From: Bacillota bacterium
GTDB taxonomy: Bacteria; Bacillota; Clostridia; Acetivibrionales; DSM-1351
Assembly: GCA_023460955.1 (NCBI GenBank)
Contig: JAEWOH010000023.1
Location: 1-55,390 of the forward strand
Reading direction: 5' to 3'
DNA length: 55,390 nt
The position numbers and the translations under genes are program-made. The first letter of the stretch is position 1. The number at the start of each line of letters is the position of its first letter. The notes under the pieces were generated by a model, which was given only the letters and a program-made list of their open reading frames with translations, was not told the origin of the DNA and ran no database searches. Shown piece by piece: positions 25,957 through 34,907 of this stretch.

Positions 25957-26820
25957 ATGTTACTGGCAGATGAATGGAAGGATTATGAACTCATTGATAC
26001 GGGTGACGGTGAGAAACTCGAAAGATGGGGGGACATTTTACTTAGAAGACCCGACCCGCAGATTATTTGGCCAATAAGAAATAAGAAAGTGTGGGATCGC
26101 GCAGACGCACACTATCATAGAAGTCAGAGCGGGGGAGGACAATGGGAATACAAAAAAAAGCTTCCCAAAAGATGGACAATAGGGTTTGATAACATAAAAT
26201 TCTATATAGAGCCTACCGGTTTCAAGCATACAGGTTTATTTCCCGAGCAGGCTGTAAACTGGAAATGGATGATCAATAAAATTCAAAAGGCCGATCGACC
26301 AATAAAAGTACTTAATCTTTTTGCATATACCGGGGGGGCTACTGTTGCAGCTGCTTATGCGGGTGCCGAAGTGTGCCATGTTGATGCAGCGAAGGGAATG
26401 GTGAACTGGGCAAAGGAGAATTTAGCATTATCCGGTTTGGCAGACAAACCGGTAAGATTTATAACCGATGATTGCATGAAGTTTGTCCAGAGAGAAATAA
26501 GGCGAGGAAAAAAATATGACGGAGTGATTATGGATCCTCCTTCATACGGAAGAGGTCCTAACGGAGAAATATGGAAAATAGAGGATTCTCTATATGACTT
26601 TGTAGACCAGTGTATGGGACTAGTATCGGATAATCCGCTGTTCTTCCTTATAAACTCATATACTACAGGATTTTCACCCACAGTCTTAAGTAATATTTTA
26701 AAACAGACTATAGGAAGCAAATATAAAGGTACTCACAGCTGTGGAGAGGTAGGACTTCCTGTCAGTCAAACCGGGATGATACTTCCCTGTGGAATTTACG
26801 GAAGGTGGGAGAATCCTTGA
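25957..26820 (+). CDS. Class I SAM-dependent methyltransferase (RlmI/COG1092-like)
   Basis: 287 residues, ATG at 25957 after CTGGAGG. The Rossmann SAM-binding motif NLFAYTGGATVAAAYAGA, then HVDAAKGMVNWAKEN and the catalytic MDPPSYGRG, characterise the RlmI/RlmL-like rRNA methyltransferase group. An N-terminal domain of about 100 residues precedes the Rossmann fold, without a recognisable PUA motif. The substrate is probably rRNA cytosine or guanine. It overlaps the following pseudouridine synthase by four bases, so both RNA-modifying enzymes are translationally coupled. Confidence 0.85.
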   Translation: MLLADEWKDYELIDTGDGEKLERWGDILLRRPDPQIIWPIRNKKVWDRADAHYHRSQSGGGQWEYKKKLPKRWTIGFDNIKFYIEPTGFKHTGLFPEQAVNWKWMINKIQKADRPIKVLNLFAYTGGATVAAAYAGAEVCHVDAAKGMVNWAKENLALSGLADKPVRFITDDCMKFVQREIRRGKKYDGVIMDPPSYGRGPNGEIWKIEDSLYDFVDQCMGLVSDNPLFFLINSYTTGFSPTVLSNILKQTIGSKYKGTHSCGEVGLPVSQTGMILPCGIYGRWENP

Positions 26821-27494
26821 TTCCAATTATTTATGAAGATAACCATTTGTTGGTCGTAGAAAAACCAGTAAACGTGCCTGTACAGGCCGATAATACAAAA
26901 GATCTGGATATGCTTACAATTCTAAAGCAGTATATAAAAGAAACCTATAATAAGCCCGGGGATGTATACCTTGGGCTTGTTCACCGATTGGACAGACCTG
27001 TTGGCGGAATAATGGTATTTGCCAAGACCTCCAAGGCGGCATCAAGATTATCAGAGCAAATTAGAATCAGAACTTTTAAAAAAATATACCTTGCAGTAGT
27101 AAGAGGTATACCTGAAAAAACCAAGGATACTTTAAAAGATTTTCTCTTAAAAAATGAAACAACAAATATGGTATCTGTTGTTAAAAAAGGTACAAGGGAT
27201 GCGAAGGAAGCGGTTTTGGACTATGAAGTCCTTCAGACAACCGGGGAGTTAAGTCTACTCGAAATAAAACTTCATACGGGCAGACCTCATCAGATAAGAG
27301 TTCAGCTGTCAAATGCCGGCTACCCTTTATACGGGGATCAGCGTTATGGTACAAAAGTAAATAAACCGGGACAGCAGCTTGCACTTTGGGCTTATAAGGT
27401 TACCTTCGAACATCCTACAAAAAAAGAAGTGCTTTCTTATAATTGCAGTATTCCAAAAACCGAGCCTTGGCTAATGTTTGATAAAGGAAATTAA
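26817..27494 (+). CDS. RluA-family RNA pseudouridine synthase
   Basis: 225 residues from a TTG at 26817, which overlaps the methyltransferase stop as TTGA and is spaced from GGTGGGAG; a GTG at 26805 lies inside that ribosome site. The RluA motif YLGLVHRLDRPVGG contains the catalytic Asp, and HTGRPHQIRVQLS is the second conserved block. It has no S4 domain. It converts uridine to pseudouridine in rRNA or tRNA; the exact site is unknown. Confidence 0.9.
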   Translation: MIPIIYEDNHLLVVEKPVNVPVQADNTKDLDMLTILKQYIKETYNKPGDVYLGLVHRLDRPVGGIMVFAKTSKAASRLSEQIRIRTFKKIYLAVVRGIPEKTKDTLKDFLLKNETTNMVSVVKKGTRDAKEAVLDYEVLQTTGELSLLEIKLHTGRPHQIRVQLSNAGYPLYGDQRYGTKVNKPGQQLALWAYKVTFEHPTKKEVLSYNCSIPKTEPWLMFDKGN

Positions 27495-27520
27495 CAACTC
27501 AGTATATATGATATAATATA

Positions 27521-27540
27521 ATTAATTAATTAATTAATTA
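27521..27540 (+). repeat. Tetranucleotide repeat (ATTA)5 in a leader
   Basis: Five uninterrupted copies of ATTA lie between a TATAAT (27512-27517) and the ribosome site of the small ORF at 27559. Slippage there would change leader length. Confidence 0.85.
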
Positions 27541-27558
27541 TGTTGAAAGGAGGCTTAA

Positions 27559-27651
27559 ATGGACAAAAGGAAATACATACTACAAGCTACTACTCATTAT
27601 TTTCATTCTAGTAACTATGAATCATACATCCACTTATTATTGAAAGTTTAA
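27559..27651 (+). CDS. Putative 30-residue small protein upstream of yitT-like gene
   Basis: ATG at 27559 with a strong AAAGGAGG box (27546-27553) opens a 30-codon frame (begins MDKRKYILQATT, ends LLLKV). It has no known motif. It stops 18 bases before the next gene, so it could be a leader peptide or a true small protein. Confidence 0.45.
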   Translation: MDKRKYILQATTHYFHSSNYESYIHLLLKV

Positions 27652-27669
27652 AATAAGTGAGGTGAGATT

Positions 27670-28530
27670 ATGACAACTAAAAAAAATCGAATTAAGCGCG
27701 AGATAAATAAGTATGTTTTCTTATTTATCGGATCAATACTGACTGCTGTAGGATTAGAAATATTCTTAATACCAAATAAAATTATTGACGGCGGTATAGT
27801 TGGTATCTCAATAATTTTAAGCTATTTAACAAAGTTGCCTTTAAGCGTGTATATACTAGCCTTAAATATCCCTTTCCTGTTCTTAGGATATAAGCAAATT
27901 GGTAAGACCTTTGTCTGTTCCTCCCTATTCGCAATTGTCTCCCTATCTGTTTGGGTTCAGGTGTTTCATCCAATACCGGGACTCACAAACGATGTATTAC
28001 TTGCAACGGTATTCGGAGGAATAATACTTGGAATAGGCGTAGGAATCATTATCAGGTATGGTGGTTCATTGGATGGAACCGAAATGGTAGCAATAATCCT
28101 CAACAAAAAAACAGCCTTCTCTGTCGGAGAAATGGTTATGTTTTTTAACATCTTTATATTAAGCAGTGCCGGACTGGTATTTGGTTGGGATAGAGCAATG
28201 TACTCCCTGATAGCTTACTTTATAGCATATAAAGTAATTGATATTATAATAGATGGCTTGGATGAAGCCAAAGCTGCAATTATTATATCTGAAAACGTAG
28301 ACGAAATTGCTGATGCCATAACTGCCCGACTGGGAAGAGGTGTAACTTATCTTGACGGAAAAGGCGGGTTTTCCAAAAACCAAAAAAAGATACTTTATTC
28401 AGTAGTAACCAGACTTGAAATTGCAAAACTTAAGTCAATTATCTATGATAAGGACGAAAATGCATTTGTAACAATAAATGATGTATCTGATGTAATGGGA
28501 GGAAAGCATAAGAAGAGAGCAATTCATTAA
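27670..28530 (+). CDS. YitT-family membrane protein (DUF161/DUF2179)
   Basis: 286 residues, ATG at 27670 after GAGGTGAG. Five or six membrane segments occupy residues 15-195, with family loops PNKIIDGGIVGISI and GGSLDGTEMVAIILNKK. A soluble C-terminal domain of about 80 residues (AAIIISENVDEIADAI..., GKGGFS) is the DUF2179 module. The family is widespread in Firmicutes and its transport role is not settled. Converges with gdhA. Confidence 0.9.
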   Translation: MTTKKNRIKREINKYVFLFIGSILTAVGLEIFLIPNKIIDGGIVGISIILSYLTKLPLSVYILALNIPFLFLGYKQIGKTFVCSSLFAIVSLSVWVQVFHPIPGLTNDVLLATVFGGIILGIGVGIIIRYGGSLDGTEMVAIILNKKTAFSVGEMVMFFNIFILSSAGLVFGWDRAMYSLIAYFIAYKVIDIIIDGLDEAKAAIIISENVDEIADAITARLGRGVTYLDGKGGFSKNQKKILYSVVTRLEIAKLKSIIYDKDENAFVTINDVSDVMGGKHKKRAIH

Positions 28531-28609
28531 TTATGAAAGTTTGATAGAATTATTATGAAGTATTTTAATACAGATTATGAATTATATTAGTCTACTATTA
28601 AAAAGTAAT

Positions 28610-28648
28610 AAAAAGACGCCAACACCATATTTAATCCGGTGTTGGCGT
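28610..28648 (-). terminator. Terminator of gdhA
   Basis: An 11-bp stem (ACGCCAACACC / GGTGTTGGCGT, 28616-28648) with a 12-base loop, followed on the minus strand by CTTTTT. It lies between the convergent yitT-like and gdhA genes. Confidence 0.85.
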
Positions 28649-28668
28649 TAAAAATATAAGGGTGTTAC

Positions 28669-30006
28669 TTAGTACGCTACTCCATGAGCATACATTGCTG
28701 TGGCAACTTTTAAGAAACCGGCAATGTTTGCACCGGCAACAAGGTTATCCTCCATGCCGTATTCTTTTGCTGCTGAACTTGCATTCTTGTAGATATTAAC
28801 CATAATATCTTTAAGTTTAGCATCAACTTCTTCGAATGTCCAGGAATAACGCATGCTGTTCTGGCTCATTTCGAGTGCTGAAGTTGCAACTCCACCTGCA
28901 TTTGCAGCCTTTGCAGGTCCGTAAATGATCTTATTATTTAAGTAAACATGAACTGCTTCTGGTGTTGAAGGCATATTTGCACCTTCTCCTACAGCATAGC
29001 AGCCGTTTTTAACCAATATTTCAGCTGATTTTCCATCCACTTCATTCTGAGTTGCACATGGAAGCGCAATATCACATTTAATTGTCCAGATACCTGAACA
29101 GCCTTCAGTATATACAGCGTTTGGATGAATTTTTACATATTCACTGATACGTTTTCTTTCAACTTCTTTTAATTGCTTTACAGTATCAAGCTTGATTCCG
29201 TCTGGATCGTAAATGTAACCGTTTGAATCGCTTAATGCTACAACTTTACCACCTAATTCGTGAACTTTTTGGGTAGCATATATTGCAACATTACCTGAAC
29301 CTGATATAACAACTGTAGCTCCCTTGAAGGATTTACCCTTAGCTTTAAGCGCTTCATCCATGAAGTAGCATAAGCCGTAACCTGTAGCTTCAGTTCTAAC
29401 AAGACTTCCGCCCCAAGCGAGACCTTTACCTGTTAAAACTCCTGTATACTCATTTCTGAGTCTCTTATATTGACCATACATATAGCCGATTTCTCTGGCA
29501 CCTGTACCGATATCACCGGCAGGAACGTCAGTGTCAGCTCCGATATGTTTTGCTAATTCTGTCATAAAGCTCTGGCAGAATCTCATAACTTCATTATCTG
29601 ATTTTCCTTTAGGATCGAAATCGCTTCCACCCTTACCACCGCCAATAGGAAGACTAGTGAGTGAGTTTTTGAAAATTTGTTCGAAACCGAGGAATTTAAG
29701 GATACTTGCATTAACTGAAGGATGCAATCTCAAACCGCCTTTGTAAGGTCCAATTGCACTGTTGAATTGAATTCTGAAGCCACGGTTAACATGCACTTTG
29801 CCATTGTCATCAACCCATGGTACTCTGAATATTATCTGTCTCTCAGGTTCTACAATTCTTTCAAAAATTCCTGCTTTAACCCATTCAGGATGCTTTTCAG
29901 CAACTACTTCAAGGGATTCCAGTACTTCTTGAACTGCTTGATGAAACTCTGGCTCACCTGGATTTCTCTTAATAACCTGATCCATTACGCCTTGTAAAAT
30001 TTTCAT
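28669..30006 (-). CDS. gdhA: NADP-type glutamate dehydrogenase
   Basis: 445 residues from the ATG at 30006, preceded by AGGAGGG; the frame extends 12 codons upstream without a better start. The catalytic lysine region PIGGGKGGSDFDPKGKS and a Rossmann motif GSGNVAIYA are visible. The length fits the hexameric assimilatory family I enzyme. It aminates 2-oxoglutarate to glutamate, complementing GS in nitrogen assimilation. Monocistronic, with its own promoter (30160-30188) and a structured leader. Confidence 0.95.
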   Translation of the reverse strand: MKILQGVMDQVIKRNPGEPEFHQAVQEVLESLEVVAEKHPEWVKAGIFERIVEPERQIIFRVPWVDDNGKVHVNRGFRIQFNSAIGPYKGGLRLHPSVNASILKFLGFEQIFKNSLTSLPIGGGKGGSDFDPKGKSDNEVMRFCQSFMTELAKHIGADTDVPAGDIGTGAREIGYMYGQYKRLRNEYTGVLTGKGLAWGGSLVRTEATGYGLCYFMDEALKAKGKSFKGATVVISGSGNVAIYATQKVHELGGKVVALSDSNGYIYDPDGIKLDTVKQLKEVERKRISEYVKIHPNAVYTEGCSGIWTIKCDIALPCATQNEVDGKSAEILVKNGCYAVGEGANMPSTPEAVHVYLNNKIIYGPAKAANAGGVATSALEMSQNSMRYSWTFEEVDAKLKDIMVNIYKNASSAAKEYGMEDNLVAGANIAGFLKVATAMYAHGVAY

Positions 30007-30089
30007 TAAAAAAACCCTCCTGCACAAAAAATAAGTTAGCAATTGTTATTTTGGCGTAAGGGCATCTTTTTTATTATATAAAGTCTAAT

Positions 30090-30136
30090 AAAAAGCTCCA
30101 TAAAAAATAGAACTTTTTAGCATACCCCGTTGTACG
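30090..30136 (-). promoter_or_regulatory. Structured gdhA leader with possible ANTAR hairpin
   Basis: On the minus strand CGTAC-AACGGG-GTATG is a 5-bp hairpin with hexaloop AACGGG (30121-30136), A at 1 and G at 4. Downstream is an AT-rich stem AAAAAGTTC / GAGCTTTTT (30090-30118). A further long-range pairing GGCGTA/TACGCC is possible. Unlike the other leaders, the hexaloop hairpin does not clearly share bases with a strong terminator, so this assignment is weaker. Confidence 0.45.
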
Positions 30137-30159
30137 CCATTTCAAAATATTTCTTCTAA

Positions 30160-30188
30160 ATTATACTATTACATATAAATAAATGCAA
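30160..30188 (-). promoter_or_regulatory. Sigma-A promoter of gdhA
   Basis: On the minus strand TTGCAT (30183-30188), a 17-base spacer and TATAAT (30160-30165), giving a leader of about 150 bases. The 270 bases beyond it, up to 30466, show no gene or clear element. Confidence 0.78.
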
Positions 30189-30466
30189 GCACAAATATTG
30201 TAACTTTCATTTATTTTATCATAACGATTATTTTGATTAATGGATATGTTTTCGGAGTCTTAGAAATAGTTGTGTTATAGCCGTAAATACAATTTGGTTT
30301 AATAAATTAGTGTACTGTAAGAACGTAAAAGTTATTGCAAGCTTTCCAATTTGCGCCGTCATTTAATTATTGGATTATTTACAGTTATTACTTATATATT
30401 CAATATAATCATCGAACAAGCTGCAAGTACTTTATAATTATTTTTATTAGTTAATGGCAATAATTG

Positions 30467-30495
30467 TTGTGAGAAACAAATCACAAGGTTATAAT
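30467..30495 (+). promoter_or_regulatory. Probable promoter of the THUMP methyltransferase gene
   Basis: TTGTGA (30467-30472), a 17-base spacer and TATAAT (30490-30495), 70 bases before the start codon. Confidence 0.65.
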
Positions 30496-30565
30496 ATTAG
30501 TACTTCTCTAATATTTCAAATATTTTAGTAAAAAGAATTAAATAATTTTTTCGAAAGGCACATAC

Positions 30566-31729
30566 ATGAGTACATTTGAATTAATAGCTACATCAGCATT
30601 TGGTATTGAAGCTGTGACATCAAGGGAACTTAAAAAACTAGGTTATTTTAATCAGAAGGTTGAGAACGGTAGAGTAACCTTTAGTGGTGATCAATCAGCA
30701 ATATGCAGAACTAACCTTTGGCTCAGGACAGCTGACAGAGTATTACTTAAGATGGGTGAATTCACGGCCTTGAGTTTTGAAGAACTGTTCGAGCAAACCA
30801 AAGCATTGCCCTGGGATGAAATAATTCCTGTAGATGCTGAATTCCCTGTGGAGGGAAAGTCAATTGATTCAAAACTTTTTAGTGTTCCTGATTGTCAGGC
30901 TATTGTTAAAAAGGCAATTGTGGAAAAACTCAAACAGCGTCATAAAGTTGAGTGGTTTGAAGAAACCGGACCCAGGTACAGAGTCGAAGTTGCTTTACTA
31001 AAGGATGTGGCTACACTTACTATAGATACCAGCGGCGCAGGACTGCATAAAAGAGGTTATAGAAAGCTTGTAGGAGGTGCACCTCTGAAAGAAACTCTCG
31101 CCAGTGCGCTTATTCTTATTAGTCATTGGAATAAGGACAGAGTTTTGATGGATCCCTTTTGTGGAAGCGGAACAATACCGATTGAGGCAGCATTGATCGG
31201 AAAAAATATAGCACCTGGTCTGGGAAGAGAGTTTGACTCCGAAAAGTGGGGAATTATCGATCAGACCCTGTGGGATCAGGCACGGGATGAAGCATATGAC
31301 AGTATGGTCGAAGACAGGGAGCTAAGGATACACGGTTCTGATATCGATGAGGATGCTATGAGTCTGGCCCGCTACCATGCGAAAAAGGCTGGAGTCGAGG
31401 ATGCGATTCATCTTCAGAGACTTCCTGTTTCGGATATAAGCTCCAGATACAAGTATGGAATTATTATATGTAATCCACCCTACGGTGAACGTCTGGGGGA
31501 AATGGATTATGTTGAAAAACTTTACAAAGAGATGGGAACGGTTTTTTCTAAACTTGACTCATGGTCTTATTACATTATTACATCTAACCTTGAATTCGAG
31601 AAGCTTTTTGGTAGAAGGGCTGATAAAAAAAGAAAACTATATAATGGAAGGTTACTTTGTAATTATTTTCAATATTTTGGTCCACCCCCTCCAAAACACA
31701 CTGATATGGGCTCGTCTATAAATGGATAA
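30566..31729 (+). CDS. THUMP-domain RNA guanine-N2/adenine methyltransferase (RlmL-like)
   Basis: 387 residues, ATG at 30566 after GAAAGG. An N-terminal ferredoxin-like/THUMP RNA-binding part (about 1-160) precedes a class I methyltransferase with FCGSGTIPIEAALIG (SAM loop) and NPPYGERLG (catalytic NPPY). This is the YpsC/RlmL N-domain type found in Firmicutes, usually assigned to 23S rRNA G2445 methylation. The RlmL identity rests on family resemblance. Confidence 0.88.
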   Translation: MSTFELIATSAFGIEAVTSRELKKLGYFNQKVENGRVTFSGDQSAICRTNLWLRTADRVLLKMGEFTALSFEELFEQTKALPWDEIIPVDAEFPVEGKSIDSKLFSVPDCQAIVKKAIVEKLKQRHKVEWFEETGPRYRVEVALLKDVATLTIDTSGAGLHKRGYRKLVGGAPLKETLASALILISHWNKDRVLMDPFCGSGTIPIEAALIGKNIAPGLGREFDSEKWGIIDQTLWDQARDEAYDSMVEDRELRIHGSDIDEDAMSLARYHAKKAGVEDAIHLQRLPVSDISSRYKYGIIICNPPYGERLGEMDYVEKLYKEMGTVFSKLDSWSYYIITSNLEFEKLFGRRADKKRKLYNGRLLCNYFQYFGPPPPKHTDMGSSING

Positions 31730-31845
31730 AACAGGCAAAAAAATTGACGAATGTCTATAGTTATAATAACATAATAGTTGTAGGCTACGGAGCATGGGTA
31801 AGAGTAAAAATGGTATAAAAATGAGTAATATGGTAGGTGAGGATT

Positions 31846-33120
31846 ATGATTTTAAAAGTGAAACCAAGCAAGGTTACAGGACTGGTAAATATACCCGGTT
31901 CTAAATCTCATACAATAAGGTCTATGTTTTTTGCTGGGCTTGCTAATGGCAAGAGTATAATAAAAAATCCATTAATTTCAAGCGATTCCATTTCAGCCGT
32001 AAATTTGTGCAAAGCCTTCGGTGCCGAATATGATCTTACGGATAACAGCTATACGGTTTTTGGAACTGGGGGGACACCTCAGGTTCCTGAAAATATCATT
32101 GATGTGGGTAATTCGGGAACAAGCCTGAGGCTCGGAATGATGACTGCCGCTTTGGCTCCGGGCTACACTGTTTTGACAGGTGATTATCAAATACGAAGAA
32201 GACAAATAGGTCCGTTGGTCAAGGCCATTAACAACCTTGGGGGGCAAGCCTATACAACCCGTGGAAACGAATCCGCTCCAGTTGTGATAAAGGGGCGGGC
32301 AAAGGGTGGATTTACTACACTAGACGCAGTTACATCACAATACTTATCATCAATTCTATTAAACGCTCCACTTCTTGAAAATGACACGCATATTGAAGTA
32401 ACAAGACTAAATGAGGTTCCATACGTAGAAATAACACTTTGGTGGCTTGATAAGCTAGGTATTAAGTACCATCACCATAATATGAAAGAATTCTTTGTCC
32501 AAGGGCAGCAAAATTACTCCGGGTTCGAGTGTACTATACCTGGAGATTTCTCCTCTGCAACCTTTTTTATGGTATTGGCAGCTATTTCTGGACAGGAGTT
32601 TACTCTTACAAATCTGGACATGAGTGATCCCCAGGGTGATAAGTTAGTTTTATCAATTTTAGAAGATATGGGAGCCAAAGTGACCACAAATTCAAGCTCT
32701 ATCACTATTAAGGGTCAGACTTTAAATGGACGTACCATAGATATGAATTCAATACCTGATGCCTTGCCTGCCATGGCAGTTGCAGGTTGCTTTGCCCAAG
32801 GAGAAACCAGACTTGTTAATGTACCTCAGGCAAGACTAAAGGAAACTGACAGGATAAGCGTCATGTTCAGGGAATTAACCAAAATGGGTGCAGATATAGA
32901 GGAATTACCTGACGGACTTATAATTCGGGAGAGCAGCTTAAAGGGCTGCAGTGTAAATGGCCATGACGACCATAGGATTGTAATGTCTCTTGCGGTAGCG
33001 GGCTTGAATGCTGAAGGTGAAACAAGGATTGACACTGCTGAAGCTATGAGTGTCACCTTCCCGGAATTTGTAAAATGTATTGAACAGTGTGGTGGAGACA
33101 TACAGCTTGTTGAAGCCTAG
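31846..33120 (+). CDS. aroA: 3-phosphoshikimate 1-carboxyvinyltransferase (EPSP synthase)
   Basis: 424 residues from the ATG at 31846, spaced from AGGTGAGG; a GTG nine bases earlier overlaps that site. Family motifs: IPGSKSHTIRSMF, VGNSGTSLRLGMM, and LKETDRISVM near the C-terminus. It transfers enolpyruvate to shikimate-3-phosphate. First gene of aroA-aroC-aroK, 50 bases before aroC. Upstream DNA contains no obvious T-box. Confidence 0.95.
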   Translation: MILKVKPSKVTGLVNIPGSKSHTIRSMFFAGLANGKSIIKNPLISSDSISAVNLCKAFGAEYDLTDNSYTVFGTGGTPQVPENIIDVGNSGTSLRLGMMTAALAPGYTVLTGDYQIRRRQIGPLVKAINNLGGQAYTTRGNESAPVVIKGRAKGGFTTLDAVTSQYLSSILLNAPLLENDTHIEVTRLNEVPYVEITLWWLDKLGIKYHHHNMKEFFVQGQQNYSGFECTIPGDFSSATFFMVLAAISGQEFTLTNLDMSDPQGDKLVLSILEDMGAKVTTNSSSITIKGQTLNGRTIDMNSIPDALPAMAVAGCFAQGETRLVNVPQARLKETDRISVMFRELTKMGADIEELPDGLIIRESSLKGCSVNGHDDHRIVMSLAVAGLNAEGETRIDTAEAMSVTFPEFVKCIEQCGGDIQLVEA

Positions 33121-33170
33121 ATGTATTTTATAAAAGTCAATATTAAAATTTATATATAATGGAGGAAGCG

Positions 33171-34349
33171 ATGGTTGGAAATTCATTTGGACGGGTATTT
33201 CGTGTGACAACGAGCGGAGAATCCTACTCCGGCGCTTTCAGAAAATGCGAAAGTGTACCTCAGGAGCTTTGGGGTGGTCTGGTTGTTATAGTTGATGGAG
33301 TACCTGCGGGACTAAAAATAACCTCACAAATTATACAGGAAGAACTTGATAAGAGAAGACCCGGACAGTCAAAGCTGCATACGCCAAGATCAGAAGCCGA
33401 TAGGGTTTACATATTTTCCGGCGTAATGCAGGATGATACCACTACCGGCGCCCCTGTGGCAATGCTTATACCGAGCAGTGATATAGGAGATAAACATATC
33501 GAGCAGCATAAAGGGAACAAAGACCTGCTCAGACCCGGACAAGCAGCTTACACTTATTTCAAAAAGTATGGCGAGCATGCTGACTATTTGGGCGCCGGCA
33601 GGGCTTCGGCCCGCGAAACAGCTGCCCGTGTGGCAGGTGGAGCTGTAGCTAAGCAGATATTAGACCGTATGGGGATTGATGTTATTGCTTATACTGTTGA
33701 ATCCCACGGTATTAAAGCGGGTCCCTTCACATACGAGCAGGCAAAAGAGAATTACAGATCAAACGACATAAACTGTCCTGATCAGGAAATTGCAGATAAA
33801 ATGACAGAAGATTTATTACAGGTTATTAGGGAAGGGGACTCCTGCGGAGGCGTTATTGAAATCATTGCTAAAGGTGTTCCAGCCGGACTGGGTGAACCGG
33901 TGTTTGATAAGCTCAGTGCAACTATAGCTCATGGACTGATGTCTATTGGCGGAGTAAAGGGAATAGAAATCGGTGAAGGCTTTGGGGTATCCTCAAAGAA
34001 GGGTTCTGAAATGAACGACACACCATACTATGACAAAGAATCCGGAAGAATTAGATTTAAAACCAACAGAGCAGGAGGTATGCTTGGGGGCGTTTCGAAC
34101 GGGGAGGAAATTCGTATAAGGGTAGCTGTTAAGCCCACCCCAACAATTTTGCAGGATCAGCTTACTATAAATGTTCAAACTCTTGAACCGGTAACACACA
34201 AATTTGCATCAAGAAGTGATCCTTCACTTGTGCCGAGAGTATACTCAATATGTGAGGCAATGGTCAGAATAGCACTGGTTGATAGCATAATTATGTCATT
34301 GGGATTAAGAGACATAACTGAAATGGATTCCAGGTGGGACCGCTTATGA
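33171..34349 (+). CDS. aroC: Chorismate synthase
   Basis: 392 residues from the ATG at 33171, preceded by GGAGG; the ATG twelve bases upstream overlaps the ribosome site. Motifs: GNSFGRVFRVTTSGESYSG at the N-terminus, YLGAGRASARETAARVAGGA and GGMLGGVSNGEEI. It converts EPSP to chorismate with reduced FMN. Overlaps aroK by ATGA. Confidence 0.95.
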   Translation: MVGNSFGRVFRVTTSGESYSGAFRKCESVPQELWGGLVVIVDGVPAGLKITSQIIQEELDKRRPGQSKLHTPRSEADRVYIFSGVMQDDTTTGAPVAMLIPSSDIGDKHIEQHKGNKDLLRPGQAAYTYFKKYGEHADYLGAGRASARETAARVAGGAVAKQILDRMGIDVIAYTVESHGIKAGPFTYEQAKENYRSNDINCPDQEIADKMTEDLLQVIREGDSCGGVIEIIAKGVPAGLGEPVFDKLSATIAHGLMSIGGVKGIEIGEGFGVSSKKGSEMNDTPYYDKESGRIRFKTNRAGGMLGGVSNGEEIRIRVAVKPTPTILQDQLTINVQTLEPVTHKFASRSDPSLVPRVYSICEAMVRIALVDSIIMSLGLRDITEMDSRWDRL

Positions 34350-34852
34350 TCGATAGGAAACCTGATGGAAATATTATCTTGATAGGCATGCCTGGGACAG
34401 GAAAAACTACGGTTGGAAAGCTACTAAGTGAATTTTCAGGATATAACTTCATTGATACTGATAGCCTAATAAACTGTAATACCGGTAAAACGCCCAGGCA
34501 GATTGTAGAAGAGAAGGGCCGGGAATATTTTATGTCGGTACAGGATGAGGCTGTTCTGAATATTAACGCATGCAATTGTGTTATAGCTACAGGAGGTGGT
34601 CTGGTTCACAGTGAAACCGCTATGAATTTCTTAAAAGGAATAGGTAAAGTTATTTATCTACAAACAGGTTATCAAATAATAAAGGACAGAATGGATGCTT
34701 CCAGGAAATTACTCAGGACAGGCGGAACTTTACTAGAGCTATATAATGAACGGACACCTTTGTATAACAAATATGCTGATATGGTTATCGAATGCGATAA
34801 TAAGAATCCTCAGATGATATGTAATGAGATAACCGAAATTCTAAAAAATTGA
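34346..34852 (+). CDS. aroK: Shikimate kinase
   Basis: 168 residues, ATG at 34346 overlapping the aroC stop by four bases with AGGTGGGA ahead. P-loop GMPGTGKTTVGK, DTDSLI and the shikimate-binding IATGGGLV are all present. It phosphorylates shikimate with ATP, the step before aroA. The three genes cover the last part of the pathway to chorismate. Confidence 0.93.
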   Translation: MIDRKPDGNIILIGMPGTGKTTVGKLLSEFSGYNFIDTDSLINCNTGKTPRQIVEEKGREYFMSVQDEAVLNINACNCVIATGGGLVHSETAMNFLKGIGKVIYLQTGYQIIKDRMDASRKLLRTGGTLLELYNERTPLYNKYADMVIECDNKNPQMICNEITEILKN

Positions 34853-34907
34853 GTTTAAGCTAATATATCATTCAGCCATAAATATATGAAAAGGGTTTGA
34901 AGAAACA

